From Pseudomonadota bacterium (GTDB lineage: Bacteria > Pseudomonadota > Gammaproteobacteria > Pseudomonadales > Pseudohongiellaceae), in the NCBI GenBank assembly GCA_027623555.1, contig JAQBSZ010000014.1, forward strand, positions 38,240 to 102,239: 64,000 nt of DNA, read 5' to 3'. Positions 7,621 to 17,618 of the stretch are shown here, piece after piece; within the stretch, counting starts at the first letter, position 1, and every line of letters starts with the position of its first letter. Both the position numbers and the translations under genes were made by a program. The notes under the pieces were generated by a model. That model did no database searches. It saw only the letters and a list, made by a program, of their open reading frames with translations, and had not been told where the DNA came from.

Positions 7621-9285
7621 ATCGAGCTTCTTAAATTTCACTCTGGTTGGTAGTGCATTTTCACCGAGTCGTTTCTTGCGCTCTGTCTCATAGTCTGAAT
7701 AGTTCCCTTCATGCCAGACCACCTTGCTGTCTCCCTCGAAGGCCAGGATATGGGTGCAAATGCGATCCAGAAACCAGCGATCGTGTGAGACTACAATTGC
7801 ACAGCCGGGAAAAGCCAGCAGGCCCTCTTCCAGTGCACGCAAAGTTTCTACGTCAAGATCGTTGGTCGGCTCATCCAGCAACAGGACATTGGCTCCGCGC
7901 TTTAACAGCTTGGCCATATGCAGGCGGTTGCGTTCGCCCCCTGATAAGTCCTTGACGAATTTCTGCTGATCTCCACCCTTGAAGTTGAAGCGACTGGCAT
8001 AGGCGCGGGAAGCGATTTCGTATTTTCCGATCTGCAGAAGATCCTGCTCGTCAGAGATCTCTTGCCAGACAGTGTGAGCACCGTTCAAGTCATCACGTGA
8101 TTGATCAACATAGGCAAGATCCACCGTCTCACCGAGATCGATAGATCCGCTATCGGGTTGTTCGGTACCCACCAGCATTCTCAGGAACGTCGTCTTACCG
8201 GCGCCATTGCCGCCGATGATGCCGACGATGCTGCCCTTGGGGATGGCGAAGCTCAGATCATCTATCAGCGTCTTGTCATCGAACGCCTTGCTCAGATGAT
8301 TCACCTCGATCACCTTGTCGCCTAGCCGGGGGCCGGGGGGAATATAGAGTTCCTGGGTTTCGTTGCGTTTCTGAAAGTCCTGTGAATTGAGCTCCTCGAA
8401 GCGGGCAATTCTCGCCTTGCTCTTCGACTGCCGACCTTTTGGGTTCGCGCGTACCCATTCCAGTTCCGATTTGATAGTGCGTTCATGGGCGGCCTGTTGT
8501 TTCTCTTCAGTATTAAGCCGCCGTTCTTTGGTTTCCAGCCAGGCGCTGTAATTTCCTTCGTAGGGAATGCCGTGTCCAAGGTCCAGCTCCAGGATCCACC
8601 CGGCGACATTGTCGAGGAAATAGCGATCATGGGTAATCGCTACTACCGTGCCAGGGTACTCCTGCAGAAATCGCTCCAGCCAGGCCACGCTCTCGGCATC
8701 GAGATGGTTAGTCGGCTCATCCAGTAATAACATGTCCGGCTTGGAGAGTAGCAACTTGCACAAGGCAACCCGGCGCTTCTCGCCGCCAGAGAGCTGCCCG
8801 ACGTTTACGTCCCAGGGTGCCAGGCGCAGGGCATCGGCGGCAATTTCCAGGGTTCGTTCAATCTGCCAGCCATCGACCGCATCGATCTCGTTCTGCAACG
8901 AACCCTGTTTTTCCAGCAGCTCATTCATCTCATCGTCACTCATCGGTTCGGCAAACCTGTCGCTGATGGCGTTAAATTCGTCAATCAGTTGAATGATGTC
9001 GCGGATACCTTCTTCGACATTCCAGCGTACCGTCTCAGTCTCGTTGAGTTCCGGCTCCTGTGGCAGGTAGCCAATCTTGATTCCGGGTTGCGGACGGGCT
9101 TCGCCATTTATTTCCTTGTCCACCCCGGCCATGATTCTTAACAGGGTTGATTTACCGCTGCCATTGAGCCCCAGCACACCGATTTTCGCACCAGGGAAAA
9201 AGGACAGGGAGATGTCCTTGAGGATCTCCCGCTTGGGAGGAACGATCTTGCCAACCTGGTGCATGGTGTAGACGAACTGCGACAT
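7615..9285 (-). CDS. ettA: Energy-dependent translational throttle protein EttA
   Basis: The protein has 556 residues, the standard length. It is an ABC-F ATPase without membrane segments: Walker A GLNGSGKS near residue 40 and GGNGAGKT near 360, signatures LSGGEKRR and LSGGERNR, Walker B LLLDEPTNHLD and LLLDEPTNDLD, and the charged inter-domain linker. EttA binds the ribosomal E site and gates entry into elongation according to ATP/ADP level. The N-terminus (MSQFVYTMHQVGKIVPPKR) and the ribosome binding site (AGGAG then AGGA) support the start. The gene is bracketed by two 90-bp palindromes, one in its 5' leader about 21 bp before the start codon. Confidence 0.95.
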   Translation of the reverse strand: MSQFVYTMHQVGKIVPPKREILKDISLSFFPGAKIGVLGLNGSGKSTLLRIMAGVDKEINGEARPQPGIKIGYLPQEPELNETETVRWNVEEGIRDIIQLIDEFNAISDRFAEPMSDDEMNELLEKQGSLQNEIDAVDGWQIERTLEIAADALRLAPWDVNVGQLSGGEKRRVALCKLLLSKPDMLLLDEPTNHLDAESVAWLERFLQEYPGTVVAITHDRYFLDNVAGWILELDLGHGIPYEGNYSAWLETKERRLNTEEKQQAAHERTIKSELEWVRANPKGRQSKSKARIARFEELNSQDFQKRNETQELYIPPGPRLGDKVIEVNHLSKAFDDKTLIDDLSFAIPKGSIVGIIGGNGAGKTTFLRMLVGTEQPDSGSIDLGETVDLAYVDQSRDDLNGAHTVWQEISDEQDLLQIGKYEIASRAYASRFNFKGGDQQKFVKDLSGGERNRLHMAKLLKRGANVLLLDEPTNDLDVETLRALEEGLLAFPGCAIVVSHDRWFLDRICTHILAFEGDSKVVWHEGNYSDYETERKKRLGENALPTRVKFKKLDA

Positions 9286-9306
9286 TCCTGACTCCTGTTT
9301 GAGAGA

Positions 9307-9396
9307 GGGGACACCTACAACTTAACAACTTAAACACAATCAGCCGAGTTGGCCGCTTTGAAATTCTCTTTAAGTTGTTAAGTTGTAGGTGTCCCT
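9307..9396. repeat. 90-bp palindromic element, copy 2
   Basis: The arms, 9307-9333 and 9370-9396, pair over 26 of 27 positions. Arms and loop match copy 1 at 7494. One T-A pair in copy 1 (arm position 15) is a C-G pair here, changed on both arms. It sits in the region transcribed just upstream of ettA. Confidence 0.9.
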
Positions 9397-9591
9397 GCCC
9401 TACTATTATGGCACAGCCAATGTCGAGGTGTTTCTCAAAATTGTCGGCTATCTTTATTTGCAATATTCTCCTCAGTAAACCTTGCGCACCAAAATCCGCG
9501 CGAATCCCGGCAGAATAAAGATGCCGTGACTAGTGTCATCATGTAGAATAACGCCTTCAAAAAATCCCCAATCCAGCCAGTGGAGTAGTCG
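9397..9591. other. Intergenic region between ettA and glyA
   Basis: This 195-bp gap should hold the divergent promoters of ettA and glyA. I saw no clear -35/-10 pair, riboswitch or terminator. The glyA ribosome binding site is GGAG shortly before the ATG at 9592. Confidence 0.4.
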
Positions 9592-10845
9592 ATGTTCAGG
9601 AGCGATCTCAGCCTATCGGAGTTTGATCCAGAGATACACGCGGCTATCGAAGCGGAAAAAACGCGTCAGGAAGAACATATCGAACTGATCGCCTCAGAAA
9701 ATCACACCAGCCCTTTAGTAATGGAAGCGCAAGGGTCTGTACTCACCAATAAATACGCAGAAGGCTATCCCGGCAAACGCTATTACGGCGGTTGTGAAAA
9801 TGTCGATGTAGTTGAAGAACTCGCGATCGCTCGCGCAAAAGCGCTGTTCAAGGCGGATTACGCGAATGTGCAGCCCCATTCCGGATCCCAGGCAAATTCG
9901 GCAGCCTACATGGCGATGCTCAAGCCAGGGGACACGCTGTTGGGTATGAGCCTGGCCGATGGCGGGCACCTCACTCACGGTGCGAGCGTCAGTTCATCGG
10001 GACGGATTTACCAGGCGGTGCAATATGGTCTGAATAATGACACCGGGGAGATCGACTATGATCAGGTGGATCGGCTGGCTCAGGAACACAAGCCCAAAGT
10101 TATCGTGGCTGGTTTCTCGGCCTATTCCCGGGTAGTGGACTGGCAGAAGTTTCGCGAGATTGCGGACAGCATCGGTGCCTTCTTCATGGTGGATATGGCG
10201 CACGTGTCTGGCCTGATCGCCGCCGGCGTCTATCCCAGTCCGGTCAACATTGCCGATGTGACTACGACCACTACACACAAGACATTAAGGGGTCCGCGCG
10301 GTGGTTTGATACTGGCCCGTAGCAATCCCGATCTGGAGAAGAAGCTGAATTTCGCCGTGTTCCCGGAAAGCCAGGGTGGACCACTGATGCATGTTATAGC
10401 GGCCAAGGCCATTTGCCTGAAAGAGGCCATGAGCAAAGACTTCGTTGTCTACCAGCAACAGACGCTGAAGAATGCCCAGGCGATGGCCCGGGGATTTATC
10501 GAGCGTGGTTATGATGTAGTCTCAAACGGCACCGATGATCACCTGTTCTTGCTCAGCTTGATCAGGCAGGGTATTACCGGCAAGGATGCCGATGCCGCAT
10601 TGGGCAATGCGAATATCACTGTCAACAAGAATGCAGTACCGAACGATCCTAATCCACCTTTCGTCACCAGTGGATTGCGCATAGGTTCTCCTGCCGTGAC
10701 CACGCGAGGATTTAAAGAGGCAGAAGTGATCGAGCTGACAACATGGATGTGCGATATATTAGATGATATTAATAACAAAGCGATGATTGCCGGGGTCAAA
10801 CAGAAGGTACTTGATCTCTGCGCAAGATTCCCCGTGTATCAATAA
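9592..10845 (+). CDS. glyA: Serine hydroxymethyltransferase
   Basis: The protein has 417 residues, matching the family. It interconverts serine and glycine with tetrahydrofolate, supplying one-carbon units in the cytoplasm. Seen features: [12 protein letters not shown] near the N-terminus, the glycine-rich [12 protein letters not shown] segment, and the PLP-lysine motif [15 protein letters not shown] near residue 230. It is followed after 25 bp by nrdR, as in many gammaproteobacteria. Confidence 0.97.
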   Translation: MFRSDLSLSEFDPEIHAAIEAEKTRQEEHIELIASENHTSPLVMEAQGSVLTNKYAEGYPGKRYYGGCENVDVVEELAIARAKALFKADYANVQPHSGSQANSAAYMAMLKPGDTLLGMSLADGGHLTHGASVSSSGRIYQAVQYGLNNDTGEIDYDQVDRLAQEHKPKVIVAGFSAYSRVVDWQKFREIADSIGAFFMVDMAHVSGLIAAGVYPSPVNIADVTTTTTHKTLRGPRGGLILARSNPDLEKKLNFAVFPESQGGPLMHVIAAKAICLKEAMSKDFVVYQQQTLKNAQAMARGFIERGYDVVSNGTDDHLFLLSLIRQGITGKDADAALGNANITVNKNAVPNDPNPPFVTSGLRIGSPAVTTRGFKEAEVIELTTWMCDILDDINNKAMIAGVKQKVLDLCARFPVYQ

Positions 10846-10870
10846 TTTTAGGTAGAACGATAGGTTTACT

Positions 10871-11332
10871 ATGCATTGTCCATTCTGTGGCGCCACAGAC
10901 ACCAAGGTTATCGATTCCCGGTTAGTCTCCGAAGGCAATCACGTACGCAGGCGCCGTGAGTGTGTTACCTGTGAGGAAAGATTTACGACTTACGAATCTG
11001 CCGAGCTCGTGATGCCCAAGATCATCAAGCAGAATGGTATCCGTGAGCCGTTCAATGAAGACAAGTTACTGGCCGGGTTCACCAAGGCACTGGAAAAAAG
11101 ACCTGTTAGTGTAGAAAACCTCGATGAAGCTATCAATCGTATAAAGGCGACGCTTCGTTCCACCGGTGAACGAGAGATCCCTTCCCGTGATGTAGGTGAG
11201 CAGGTAATGAAAGAATTACGTGAACTCGATGAAGTTGCCTTTGTCCGGTTTGCCTCTGTTTACCGCAGTTTCAAAGATCTTGATGAGTTCAGGAAAGAGA
11301 TAGATCGACTTTCCAAAGATAGCTCCAGCTAG
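10871..11332 (+). CDS. nrdR: Transcriptional repressor NrdR
   Basis: The protein has 153 residues. The N-terminal zinc ribbon has CPFCG (residues 3-7) and CVTCEERF (around 31-38), joined to an ATP-cone domain. NrdR senses ATP/dATP and represses ribonucleotide reductase genes at NrdR boxes. The order glyA-nrdR-rib genes is conserved in related bacteria and supports the call. No NrdR box is apparent in front of it. Confidence 0.96.
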   Translation: MHCPFCGATDTKVIDSRLVSEGNHVRRRRECVTCEERFTTYESAELVMPKIIKQNGIREPFNEDKLLAGFTKALEKRPVSVENLDEAINRIKATLRSTGEREIPSRDVGEQVMKELRELDEVAFVRFASVYRSFKDLDEFRKEIDRLSKDSSS

Positions 11333-11466
11333 ACTTTCCAGCCCCCGCTCCCTGCACTTGACCCCTTCATTCTGCTAGAATCGATTGCTTCATTGAATGC
11401 CTGGTTACATTTCCGGGCAAGTCGCGCGGTAAACTGCCAAACTAACTTATCTATAGAGTCAGGAAC

Positions 11467-12642
11467 GTGAAGTCTCTAAGTAACTCAAAACTCGATGCGA
11501 CGATTATTGACTGGCCAGTCCATATGCAGCGAGCTATTGACCTGGCCGAAAGCGTGTGGACGGCCACGCCGAATCCAAGGGTCGGTTGCGTACTTACAAA
11601 AGATGGCGAAGTTGTTGGAGAGGGTTGGCACTCGGCAGCGGGTCAGGCTCATGCAGAAATAGCCGCGCTCCATCACGCCGGTGAGAAGGCCAACGCGGCG
11701 ACGGCATTTGTCAGCCTCGAACCCTGCGCGCATACGGGACGTACTGGTCCTTGTAGCGAGGCACTGATTCATGCAGGAGTCGCCCGGGTGGTGATAGCGA
11801 CCCTGGATACGAATCCTCAAGTAGCTGGCAAGGGTGTTCTGCAGTTGGAACAAGCGGGAATTGAGGTGTGCCATCTGGCTGATTTCGATCAGCAGGCGCG
11901 CGCGGTTAATCCTGGATATTTCAAACGTCTTGAGCAGGGACTTCCCTATGTCAGGATGAAACTGGCTATGAGCCTGGATGGCCGAACGGCGTTGGCCAAT
12001 GGCGAGAGCAAATGGATTACCAGTGCCGCAGCCAGAAGCGACGTGCAGCGACTGCGCGCCAGCGTCAGCGCAGTAATAACAGGTATTAATACTGTTCTCA
12101 CCGATGACCCATCGCTGAATGTGCGACGCGAAGATCTGGTAGAAAATTCCGAGGTGTTAGAGGCAAATAGCGGTGGATTGAATCGACAACCGCTGCGGGT
12201 AGTTGTAGACAGCCAATTGCGGACACCTGGCACTGCCAGGATAGTCACCTGTGACGGCGAGGTAAAAATCTATACCAAAGACGCCAAACGCACGGGGAAA
12301 AACATTGCATCAAATGTGGAGATAGTCGGTGTAGCAAGCTCTGCAGGCGGAGTAAATCTTCGATCTGTGCTAGAATCGCTGGCCTCCGATTTCGCCTGTA
12401 ATGAAGTAATGATAGAAGCTGGATCGACCCTGAGCGGCGCCTTCATTGCCGCGGGCCTGGTGGATGAGTTGGTTGTTTACATCGCACCGAAAATTCTTGG
12501 CAGTGATGCCAGACCACTTCTTGAGTTAGCCGGATTGCAATCTCTTGCCCACAGCATTGAGTTTACAATAGGCGATGTAAGGCAAGTCGGAGATGACATT
12601 CGAGTGACACTCAAGGCGAAACGAGATTACGGCAAAGAATAA
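11467..12642 (+). CDS. ribD: Bifunctional riboflavin deaminase/reductase RibD
   Basis: The protein has 391 residues from a GTG start at 11467; an in-frame ATG at 11524 is the alternative. The deaminase domain shows the zinc ligands in HAEIAAL and PCAHTGRTGPC (residues about 65-100). The NADPH reductase domain starts near VRMKLAMSLDGRTA (about 161). It performs the second and third steps after GTP cyclohydrolase II. No FMN riboswitch is recognisable in the 134 bp upstream. The stop codon overlaps the ribE start (TAATG). Confidence 0.95.
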   Translation: MKSLSNSKLDATIIDWPVHMQRAIDLAESVWTATPNPRVGCVLTKDGEVVGEGWHSAAGQAHAEIAALHHAGEKANAATAFVSLEPCAHTGRTGPCSEALIHAGVARVVIATLDTNPQVAGKGVLQLEQAGIEVCHLADFDQQARAVNPGYFKRLEQGLPYVRMKLAMSLDGRTALANGESKWITSAAARSDVQRLRASVSAVITGINTVLTDDPSLNVRREDLVENSEVLEANSGGLNRQPLRVVVDSQLRTPGTARIVTCDGEVKIYTKDAKRTGKNIASNVEIVGVASSAGGVNLRSVLESLASDFACNEVMIEAGSTLSGAFIAAGLVDELVVYIAPKILGSDARPLLELAGLQSLAHSIEFTIGDVRQVGDDIRVTLKAKRDYGKE

Positions 12643-13304
12643 TGTTTACTGGAATCATCGAGGCTACCGGAAAGCTAACCAGTCTGAGTCAAAAGGAGTC
12701 GGAATGGCGCCTGACGATTAGTGCCGGAAAGCTGGACATGTCCGATGTAAAACTCGGTGACAGCATTGCCGTGAACGGCTGTTGCCTTACCGTGGTCGAC
12801 CGTGGCGATAATCATCTCAGCGCCGATGTTTCACTAGAGACCCTGCGCTGTACAACCCTGGGATCGCTACAGCAGGATTCTCGCCTGAACCTGGAAAAGG
12901 CAATGCTGGCAAGCAGTCGCTTCGGTGGACACATCGTCAGCGGTCATGTCGATGGAGTAGGCGAACTCGTTGCATCACAACAGGAAGGGAAAAGCATCAG
13001 GCTGGATTTTTCCATTCCTGATGAACTGGCGAAGTACATCGCCGCCAAGGGATCGATTTGTATAGACGGTGCTAGCATGACTGTGAATGAGGTTAGTGGA
13101 AGTACATTCTCTATCAACGTGATTCCGCACACACAGGAAGAAACCATCATCGGAGAATACAAGCTGGGTCAGCGAGTCAACATAGAGGTGGATCTGGTGG
13201 CGCGTTACCTGGAGAGACTAGTGCTTAATAAAGAGAGTGCAGATACAACATCGCCAGGCATTGATCTGGAGTTTCTCAAACAACATGGCTTTCAATCGGC
13301 TTAA
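12642..13304 (+). CDS. ribE: Riboflavin synthase alpha chain
   Basis: The protein has 220 residues with the two lumazine-binding repeats: MFTGIIEATGKL at residues 1-12, and the second beginning near GGHIVSGHVDGVG (about 100). It dismutates two 6,7-dimethyl-8-ribityllumazine molecules into riboflavin. It is translationally coupled to ribD by a one-base overlap. The operon order ribD-ribE-ribBA-ribH is typical. Confidence 0.96.
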   Translation: MFTGIIEATGKLTSLSQKESEWRLTISAGKLDMSDVKLGDSIAVNGCCLTVVDRGDNHLSADVSLETLRCTTLGSLQQDSRLNLEKAMLASSRFGGHIVSGHVDGVGELVASQQEGKSIRLDFSIPDELAKYIAAKGSICIDGASMTVNEVSGSTFSINVIPHTQEETIIGEYKLGQRVNIEVDLVARYLERLVLNKESADTTSPGIDLEFLKQHGFQSA

Positions 13305-13324
13305 GCAGGACGTTAATACCAGAC

Positions 13325-14437
13325 ATGGAACTGAACACAATAGAAGAAATCATCGATGATATCCGCCAGGGAAAGATGGTGATATTGATGGATGATGAAG
13401 ACAGAGAGAATGAAGGCGATTTGATTATCGCCGCTGAACGCGTGCGCACCGAAGATATAAATTTCATGGCCACGAATGCCCGTGGATTAATTTGCCTGAC
13501 TCTCACCCGGGAGCGCTGCGAATTCCTCAAGTTGCCATTGATGGTCAATCAGAACAACACGCCCTACAACACCAACTTTACTGTGACTATCGAAGCCGCC
13601 ACTGGTGTAACTACTGGCATATCGGCAGCGGACCGGGCGCGTACGATTCAAGTGGCAGTGGGTCGAGACAGTGAACCTGAAGATATCATCCAGCCTGGTC
13701 ACATCTTTCCAATCATGGCACAACCCGGTGGAGTGTTACGCCGCGCCGGGCACACCGAAGCCGGTTGCGACCTGGCAAGAATGGCAGGCTATAAGCCGGC
13801 GGCTGCCATCGTCGAGATCATGAATGATGATGGATCGATGGCGCGTCGAGTAGACCTGGAACGGTTTGCGCAAAAACACGACATCAAGATCGGGACGATT
13901 GTCGATCTTATTCACTATCGAATTGCACACGATCACACGGTTACCCGAACCGAGTCAAATGTCATGCAGACCCAATATGGCGAGTTCACTATACACAGCT
14001 ATTCGGACTCAATCAGTGGCAATTTGCATCTCGCCTTCGTGAAAGGGGTAGTCACCAAAGACGATCCAGTGCTGGTCAGGGTACACATACCCAATGTCCT
14101 TAGAGACATCTGCGAGGTCTATAATGCTGAGAGAACCAGCTGGTCCTTCGGTAACGCACTTGAAGAGATAAGCAAAGAAGGCAAGGGTGTTGCTGTGCTA
14201 TTATCTAGCGAGGACTATGGGCAGGACCTCTCACATAACCTGGCGTCGGCAGTTGCTGCAGGAAGTGAGGCTGCACAGTCCAAGAGACCTGGCAGCGACC
14301 TCACAATTGGTACAGGTTCGCAGATCCTTAGAGATCTTGGAGTTGGGAAAATGCGCTTGTTGAGCTATCCGGCCAAATTTAATGCGATTTCCGGATTCGA
14401 TCTCGAAGTTGTCGATTTCGTGCCGTTTCAGAAATAG
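13325..14437 (+). CDS. ribBA: 3,4-dihydroxy-2-butanone-4-phosphate synthase with a degenerate GTP cyclohydrolase II domain
   Basis: The protein has 370 residues. Residues 1-205 are a full DHBP synthase: DDEDRENEGDLI near 24 and GHTEAGCDLARMAG near 142. It makes the four-carbon unit of riboflavin from ribulose-5-phosphate. The C-terminal 160 residues align with GTP cyclohydrolase II, but where the active enzyme has HSEC...LRCDCG this one reads HIPNVLRDICEVYNAERT, so the zinc cysteines are missing, and the GRG region is also altered. An intact ribA lies at 17030, so only the RibB activity is expected. Confidence 0.93.
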   Translation: MELNTIEEIIDDIRQGKMVILMDDEDRENEGDLIIAAERVRTEDINFMATNARGLICLTLTRERCEFLKLPLMVNQNNTPYNTNFTVTIEAATGVTTGISAADRARTIQVAVGRDSEPEDIIQPGHIFPIMAQPGGVLRRAGHTEAGCDLARMAGYKPAAAIVEIMNDDGSMARRVDLERFAQKHDIKIGTIVDLIHYRIAHDHTVTRTESNVMQTQYGEFTIHSYSDSISGNLHLAFVKGVVTKDDPVLVRVHIPNVLRDICEVYNAERTSWSFGNALEEISKEGKGVAVLLSSEDYGQDLSHNLASAVAAGSEAAQSKRPGSDLTIGTGSQILRDLGVGKMRLLSYPAKFNAISGFDLEVVDFVPFQK

Positions 14438-14453
14438 GTAGCAGGAATTCAGA

Positions 14454-14930
14454 ATGAGTACGATCAAGACCATAGAGGGTAACTATAGCAACGCCTCGGC
14501 GAGCTATGCAATTGCCGTTGCGAAGTTCAATAGTTTTATAGTCGACCGCCTGCTGGACGGTGCCCTCGATGCGTTAAAAAAACACGGTGTTATGGATCGG
14601 GATATAACGATTGTAAAAGTACCCGGTGCATTCGAATTACCTTTGGCAGTCAGGAAACTGGTAGCGCTGAATAATTACGATGCGGTTATCGCACTCGGCG
14701 CCGTGATTCGTGGTGGAACTCCTCACTTTGAATATGTGGCTGGAGAATGTGTCAAAGGACTAAGCCAGGCAAGTCTGGAGAGTAGTAAGCCGGTGGCCTT
14801 CGGCGTGTTGACAGTGGATACCATCGAGCAGGCGATAGAGAGAGCGGGTACCAAGTTTGGAAACAAAGGAGCTGAGGCTGCGCTGACAGCCATCGAGATG
14901 CTTAATCTGGTTCGTCAACTGGAGAGCTAG
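14454..14930 (+). CDS. ribH: 6,7-dimethyl-8-ribityllumazine synthase
   Basis: The protein has 158 residues. It condenses the RibA/RibD product with dihydroxybutanone phosphate. Conserved motifs are VAKFNSFI near residue 21, [10 protein letters not shown] near 60, [14 protein letters not shown] near 82 and an FGVLT strand with TIEQA. It is followed without a gap by nusB. Confidence 0.96.
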   Translation: MSTIKTIEGNYSNASASYAIAVAKFNSFIVDRLLDGALDALKKHGVMDRDITIVKVPGAFELPLAVRKLVALNNYDAVIALGAVIRGGTPHFEYVAGECVKGLSQASLESSKPVAFGVLTVDTIEQAIERAGTKFGNKGAEAALTAIEMLNLVRQLES

Positions 14931-15422
14931 GTGGCCGCGAACAATGGCGCAACTGCCACAAACAGCAATCGCAACAACCGGCCACGGGTACCTCTAGCGC
15001 AACGGCGTAGGGCGCGCCGACTAATTTTACAGGCCATGTACCAGTGGTTGATGGCCGAGTCAGATCCGGTAGAGATCGCCAAACAATTTCGAGAGGAAAC
15101 CCAGGGCAAGGTAGATTGGAAGTATTTTGAGGAAGTCTTCATCAGCATTCCAGAATCAGCGCCGCAACTGGATAAGTTTCTCAATCCGCTACTGGATCGT
15201 GACCCGTCTGCCATTGATCCGGTTGAGAAAGCGCTGCTTTACCTGGGCGCGTACGAGTTAGCCCATCGCATCGACGTGCCGTATCGAGTCGTTATCAATG
15301 AATGCGTAGAGTTGGCAAAGGTGTTCGGCGCCACCGATAGTCACAAATATATCAATGGTGTCCTGGATAAGCTGGCTGCCTCACTGAGATCGGCAGAACG
15401 CAGACATTCGAATTCAATCTAA
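14931..15422 (+). CDS. nusB: Transcription antitermination factor NusB
   Basis: The protein has 163 residues and begins with GTG directly after the ribH stop codon. It has an N-terminal basic extension, then RRARRLILQAMYQWLM, with the C-terminal family motifs ALLYLGAYEL and VINECVELAKVFG. NusB binds boxA RNA with NusE (S10) in rRNA antitermination. The ribH-nusB-thiL order is widely conserved. Confidence 0.95.
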   Translation: MAANNGATATNSNRNNRPRVPLAQRRRARRLILQAMYQWLMAESDPVEIAKQFREETQGKVDWKYFEEVFISIPESAPQLDKFLNPLLDRDPSAIDPVEKALLYLGAYELAHRIDVPYRVVINECVELAKVFGATDSHKYINGVLDKLAASLRSAERRHSNSI

Positions 15423-15465
15423 TCTTCACAGAGTTTCAAATTTTGAGAAAGGCGATGATTAGCCA

Positions 15466-16473
15466 ATGAGCCAGGCAGAGTTTGAAATAATCCGTCGCTA
15501 TTTTAAAGAATCAGCCCTGAATTTCTCCAGGCAGGGCATCGAGAAAAGCATCGGTGACGATGGCGCCCTGATCAAGATCCCCCCCGACCACCTGCTATGC
15601 ATGTCAATGGATGCCCTGGTTGCCGGAGTCCATTTTCCCTATTCTGCCGATGCGGCAATGATTGCCAATCGAGCCCTGGCCGTAAACCTCAGTGATCTCG
15701 CGGCAATGGGTGCTGAGCCCTACTGCTTCACTCTTGCCCTGGTGCTTCCCGAAAACAACCCGGCCTGGTTGGAAAAATTCAGTGGCGGGCTGCTGCGTCT
15801 GGCGCAGCGCTTTAACTGCCCGCTGGTGGGGGGTGATATTACTGAAGGACCACTGAGCATTGTCATTCAGGTCCACGGCCTGAATCAGCCCGACCGGGTC
15901 ATTCGCCGGGATGGCGCCAAACCAGGAGATTCGGTGTATGTATCGGGTTGCCTGGGAGACGGTGCCATAGCACTGGCCAGTATCGGAATTCGCTCCCACC
16001 TTGGCGAAGCCGTTGAATTGATCGATGAAACCTTACCCGATGCCTGCCGGGAGTACTTTCGAGCCGCCTATTATGAACCAGAGCCAAGGATTGAGTTGGC
16101 CGGGCGCTGCAACGCTCTGGTGAGTGCCGGGATCGATATCTCCGATGGATTGCTCGGTGATCTGGGCCATATCCTCAATGCCAGTGGCGTAGGAGCTGAA
16201 CTCAACGTTCACCGCTTGCCGTATTCCGAATCCTCTACCTGTTGCACAAGCCCGGAAAACAGACTGCGGGCTGCGCTTTATGGCGGTGATGACTATGAAC
16301 TGTGCCTGACAGTTTCACCTCAGCAGATCTCCGCACTGGAATCGGTTGCCGAGAAGCTGAACACGCGAATTAGCTGCATCGGTGAGATTGTCGAGGGAGA
16401 CGGGATTGTGTGTCTGGATGAAGCGGGTCAGGTCATCGAACTTACCGACCATCCTTATGAGCACTTTCTGTAG
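15466..16473 (+). CDS. thiL: Thiamine-monophosphate kinase
   Basis: The protein has 335 residues. It phosphorylates thiamine monophosphate to the diphosphate cofactor. It has the PurM-like fold motifs GDDGALI near residue 25, MSMDALVAGVHFP near 46, VNLSDLAAMGA near 70 and ISDGLLGDLGH near 225. It sits 43 bp after nusB and 12 bp before pgpA. Confidence 0.95.
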   Translation: MSQAEFEIIRRYFKESALNFSRQGIEKSIGDDGALIKIPPDHLLCMSMDALVAGVHFPYSADAAMIANRALAVNLSDLAAMGAEPYCFTLALVLPENNPAWLEKFSGGLLRLAQRFNCPLVGGDITEGPLSIVIQVHGLNQPDRVIRRDGAKPGDSVYVSGCLGDGAIALASIGIRSHLGEAVELIDETLPDACREYFRAAYYEPEPRIELAGRCNALVSAGIDISDGLLGDLGHILNASGVGAELNVHRLPYSESSTCCTSPENRLRAALYGGDDYELCLTVSPQQISALESVAEKLNTRISCIGEIVEGDGIVCLDEAGQVIELTDHPYEHFL

Positions 16474-16485
16474 GAGTCCTGGTTG

Positions 16486-16962
16486 ATGGTCACGACGCCG
16501 CCGTCTGTCTGGCGTAATCCAGTTCATTTCCTGGCATTTGGTCTCGGCAGCGGTGCCGTTCCGAAGGCGCCAGGTACCGCCGGATCATTGGCTGCAGTTT
16601 TGCTATACCTGCCACTTTCTGAATTGTCTGTTAGCGCCTACGCCCTGGTGCTGATAACAAGCTTCAGCCTGGGAATCTGGCTCTGTGGCAAGACCGCGGA
16701 AGAGATTGGGGTACATGATCACGGCGGCATCGTGTGGGACGAGTTTGTGGGCATGTGGTTCACCCTGTTTATGGCCCCGGAGGGGTGGTTATGGATAGGC
16801 CTTGGTTTTTGCCTGTTTCGTGCCCTGGATATCCTCAAGCCCTGGCCAATCAAATGGGTCGATAAGCGGGTGGCAGGTGGGCTGGGAATCATGCTAGATG
16901 ATGTATTAGCAGGTATAATGGCCGCCCTGTGTATTCAGGCCATCCAGGTGTTGATTGGCTAA
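16486..16962 (+). CDS. pgpA: Phosphatidylglycerophosphatase A
   Basis: The protein has 158 residues from ATG 16486; the frame also has a TTG just upstream. It is an inner-membrane enzyme that dephosphorylates phosphatidylglycerophosphate. It has three to four hydrophobic helices and the family motifs GSGAVPKAPGTAGS (residues 19-32) and VWDEFVGMW with its acidic pair. It follows thiL as in most gammaproteobacteria. Confidence 0.94.
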   Translation: MVTTPPSVWRNPVHFLAFGLGSGAVPKAPGTAGSLAAVLLYLPLSELSVSAYALVLITSFSLGIWLCGKTAEEIGVHDHGGIVWDEFVGMWFTLFMAPEGWLWIGLGFCLFRALDILKPWPIKWVDKRVAGGLGIMLDDVLAGIMAALCIQAIQVLIG

Positions 16963-17029
16963 TCTGCTGATCTCTTCGGCTCTCGATCATAGGGTGGACT
17001 GGTAGAAGGAAAAGAGAAGAGGAATTTTT

Positions 17030-17614
17030 TTGACAGTCAAGTACGTAGCATCGGCGACATTACCCACGCAGTGGGGTCAGTTCACCATTCATGGTTTCGA
17101 AGAACAGGAATCCGGCAAGGAGCATATCGCTCTGACGCTGGGCGAAATTTCCAGCGCTGCGCCATTATTGTGCCGCGTCCATTCGGAGTGTCTGACTGGC
17201 GACTGCCTGTTTAGTCTGCGCTGCGACTGTGGTCCCCAATTACAGGCTGCTATGGAAAGCATAGCGGAAGAAGGCAGAGGGCTGCTTCTCTATTTGCGCC
17301 AGGAAGGCAGAGGCATCGGACTGCTTAACAAGATCAAGGCCTATGCGCTGCAAGACTCCGGCGCTGACACGGTTGAAGCAAACGTCCAGCTTGGTTTTGA
17401 ACCGGACAGTCGCGATTATCAAATCTGTAAACCCATGCTCGATCATTTTCAGGTCAAGGCGCTTAGATTAATGACCAATAATCCGCGCAAGGTTGATGCC
17501 CTGCATGACATGGGATTCGAAGTGCCGGAGATTATTCCCATCCACACAAAAGCAAACCCGCACAATGAAAGCTATCTTGCGGTGAAGGTGGATAAGTTAG
17601 GCCACATGAAGTAA
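17030..17614 (+). CDS. ribA: GTP cyclohydrolase II
   Basis: The protein has 194 residues with a TTG start preceded by AAGAGGA. All zinc ligands are present: C54, C65 and C67 in [18 protein letters not shown], numbering that coincides with the E. coli enzyme. [10 protein letters not shown] supplies the catalytic Arg region. It opens GTP to the first riboflavin intermediate. It complements the degenerate cyclohydrolase half of the ribBA-type gene at 13325. Confidence 0.95.
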   Translation: MTVKYVASATLPTQWGQFTIHGFEEQESGKEHIALTLGEISSAAPLLCRVHSECLTGDCLFSLRCDCGPQLQAAMESIAEEGRGLLLYLRQEGRGIGLLNKIKAYALQDSGADTVEANVQLGFEPDSRDYQICKPMLDHFQVKALRLMTNNPRKVDALHDMGFEVPEIIPIHTKANPHNESYLAVKVDKLGHMK

Positions 17615-17618
17615 ATCC

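Noticed and set aside
11333..11466. Possible FMN riboswitch before ribD
   Set aside because: The conserved riboswitch segments are not visible in the gap.
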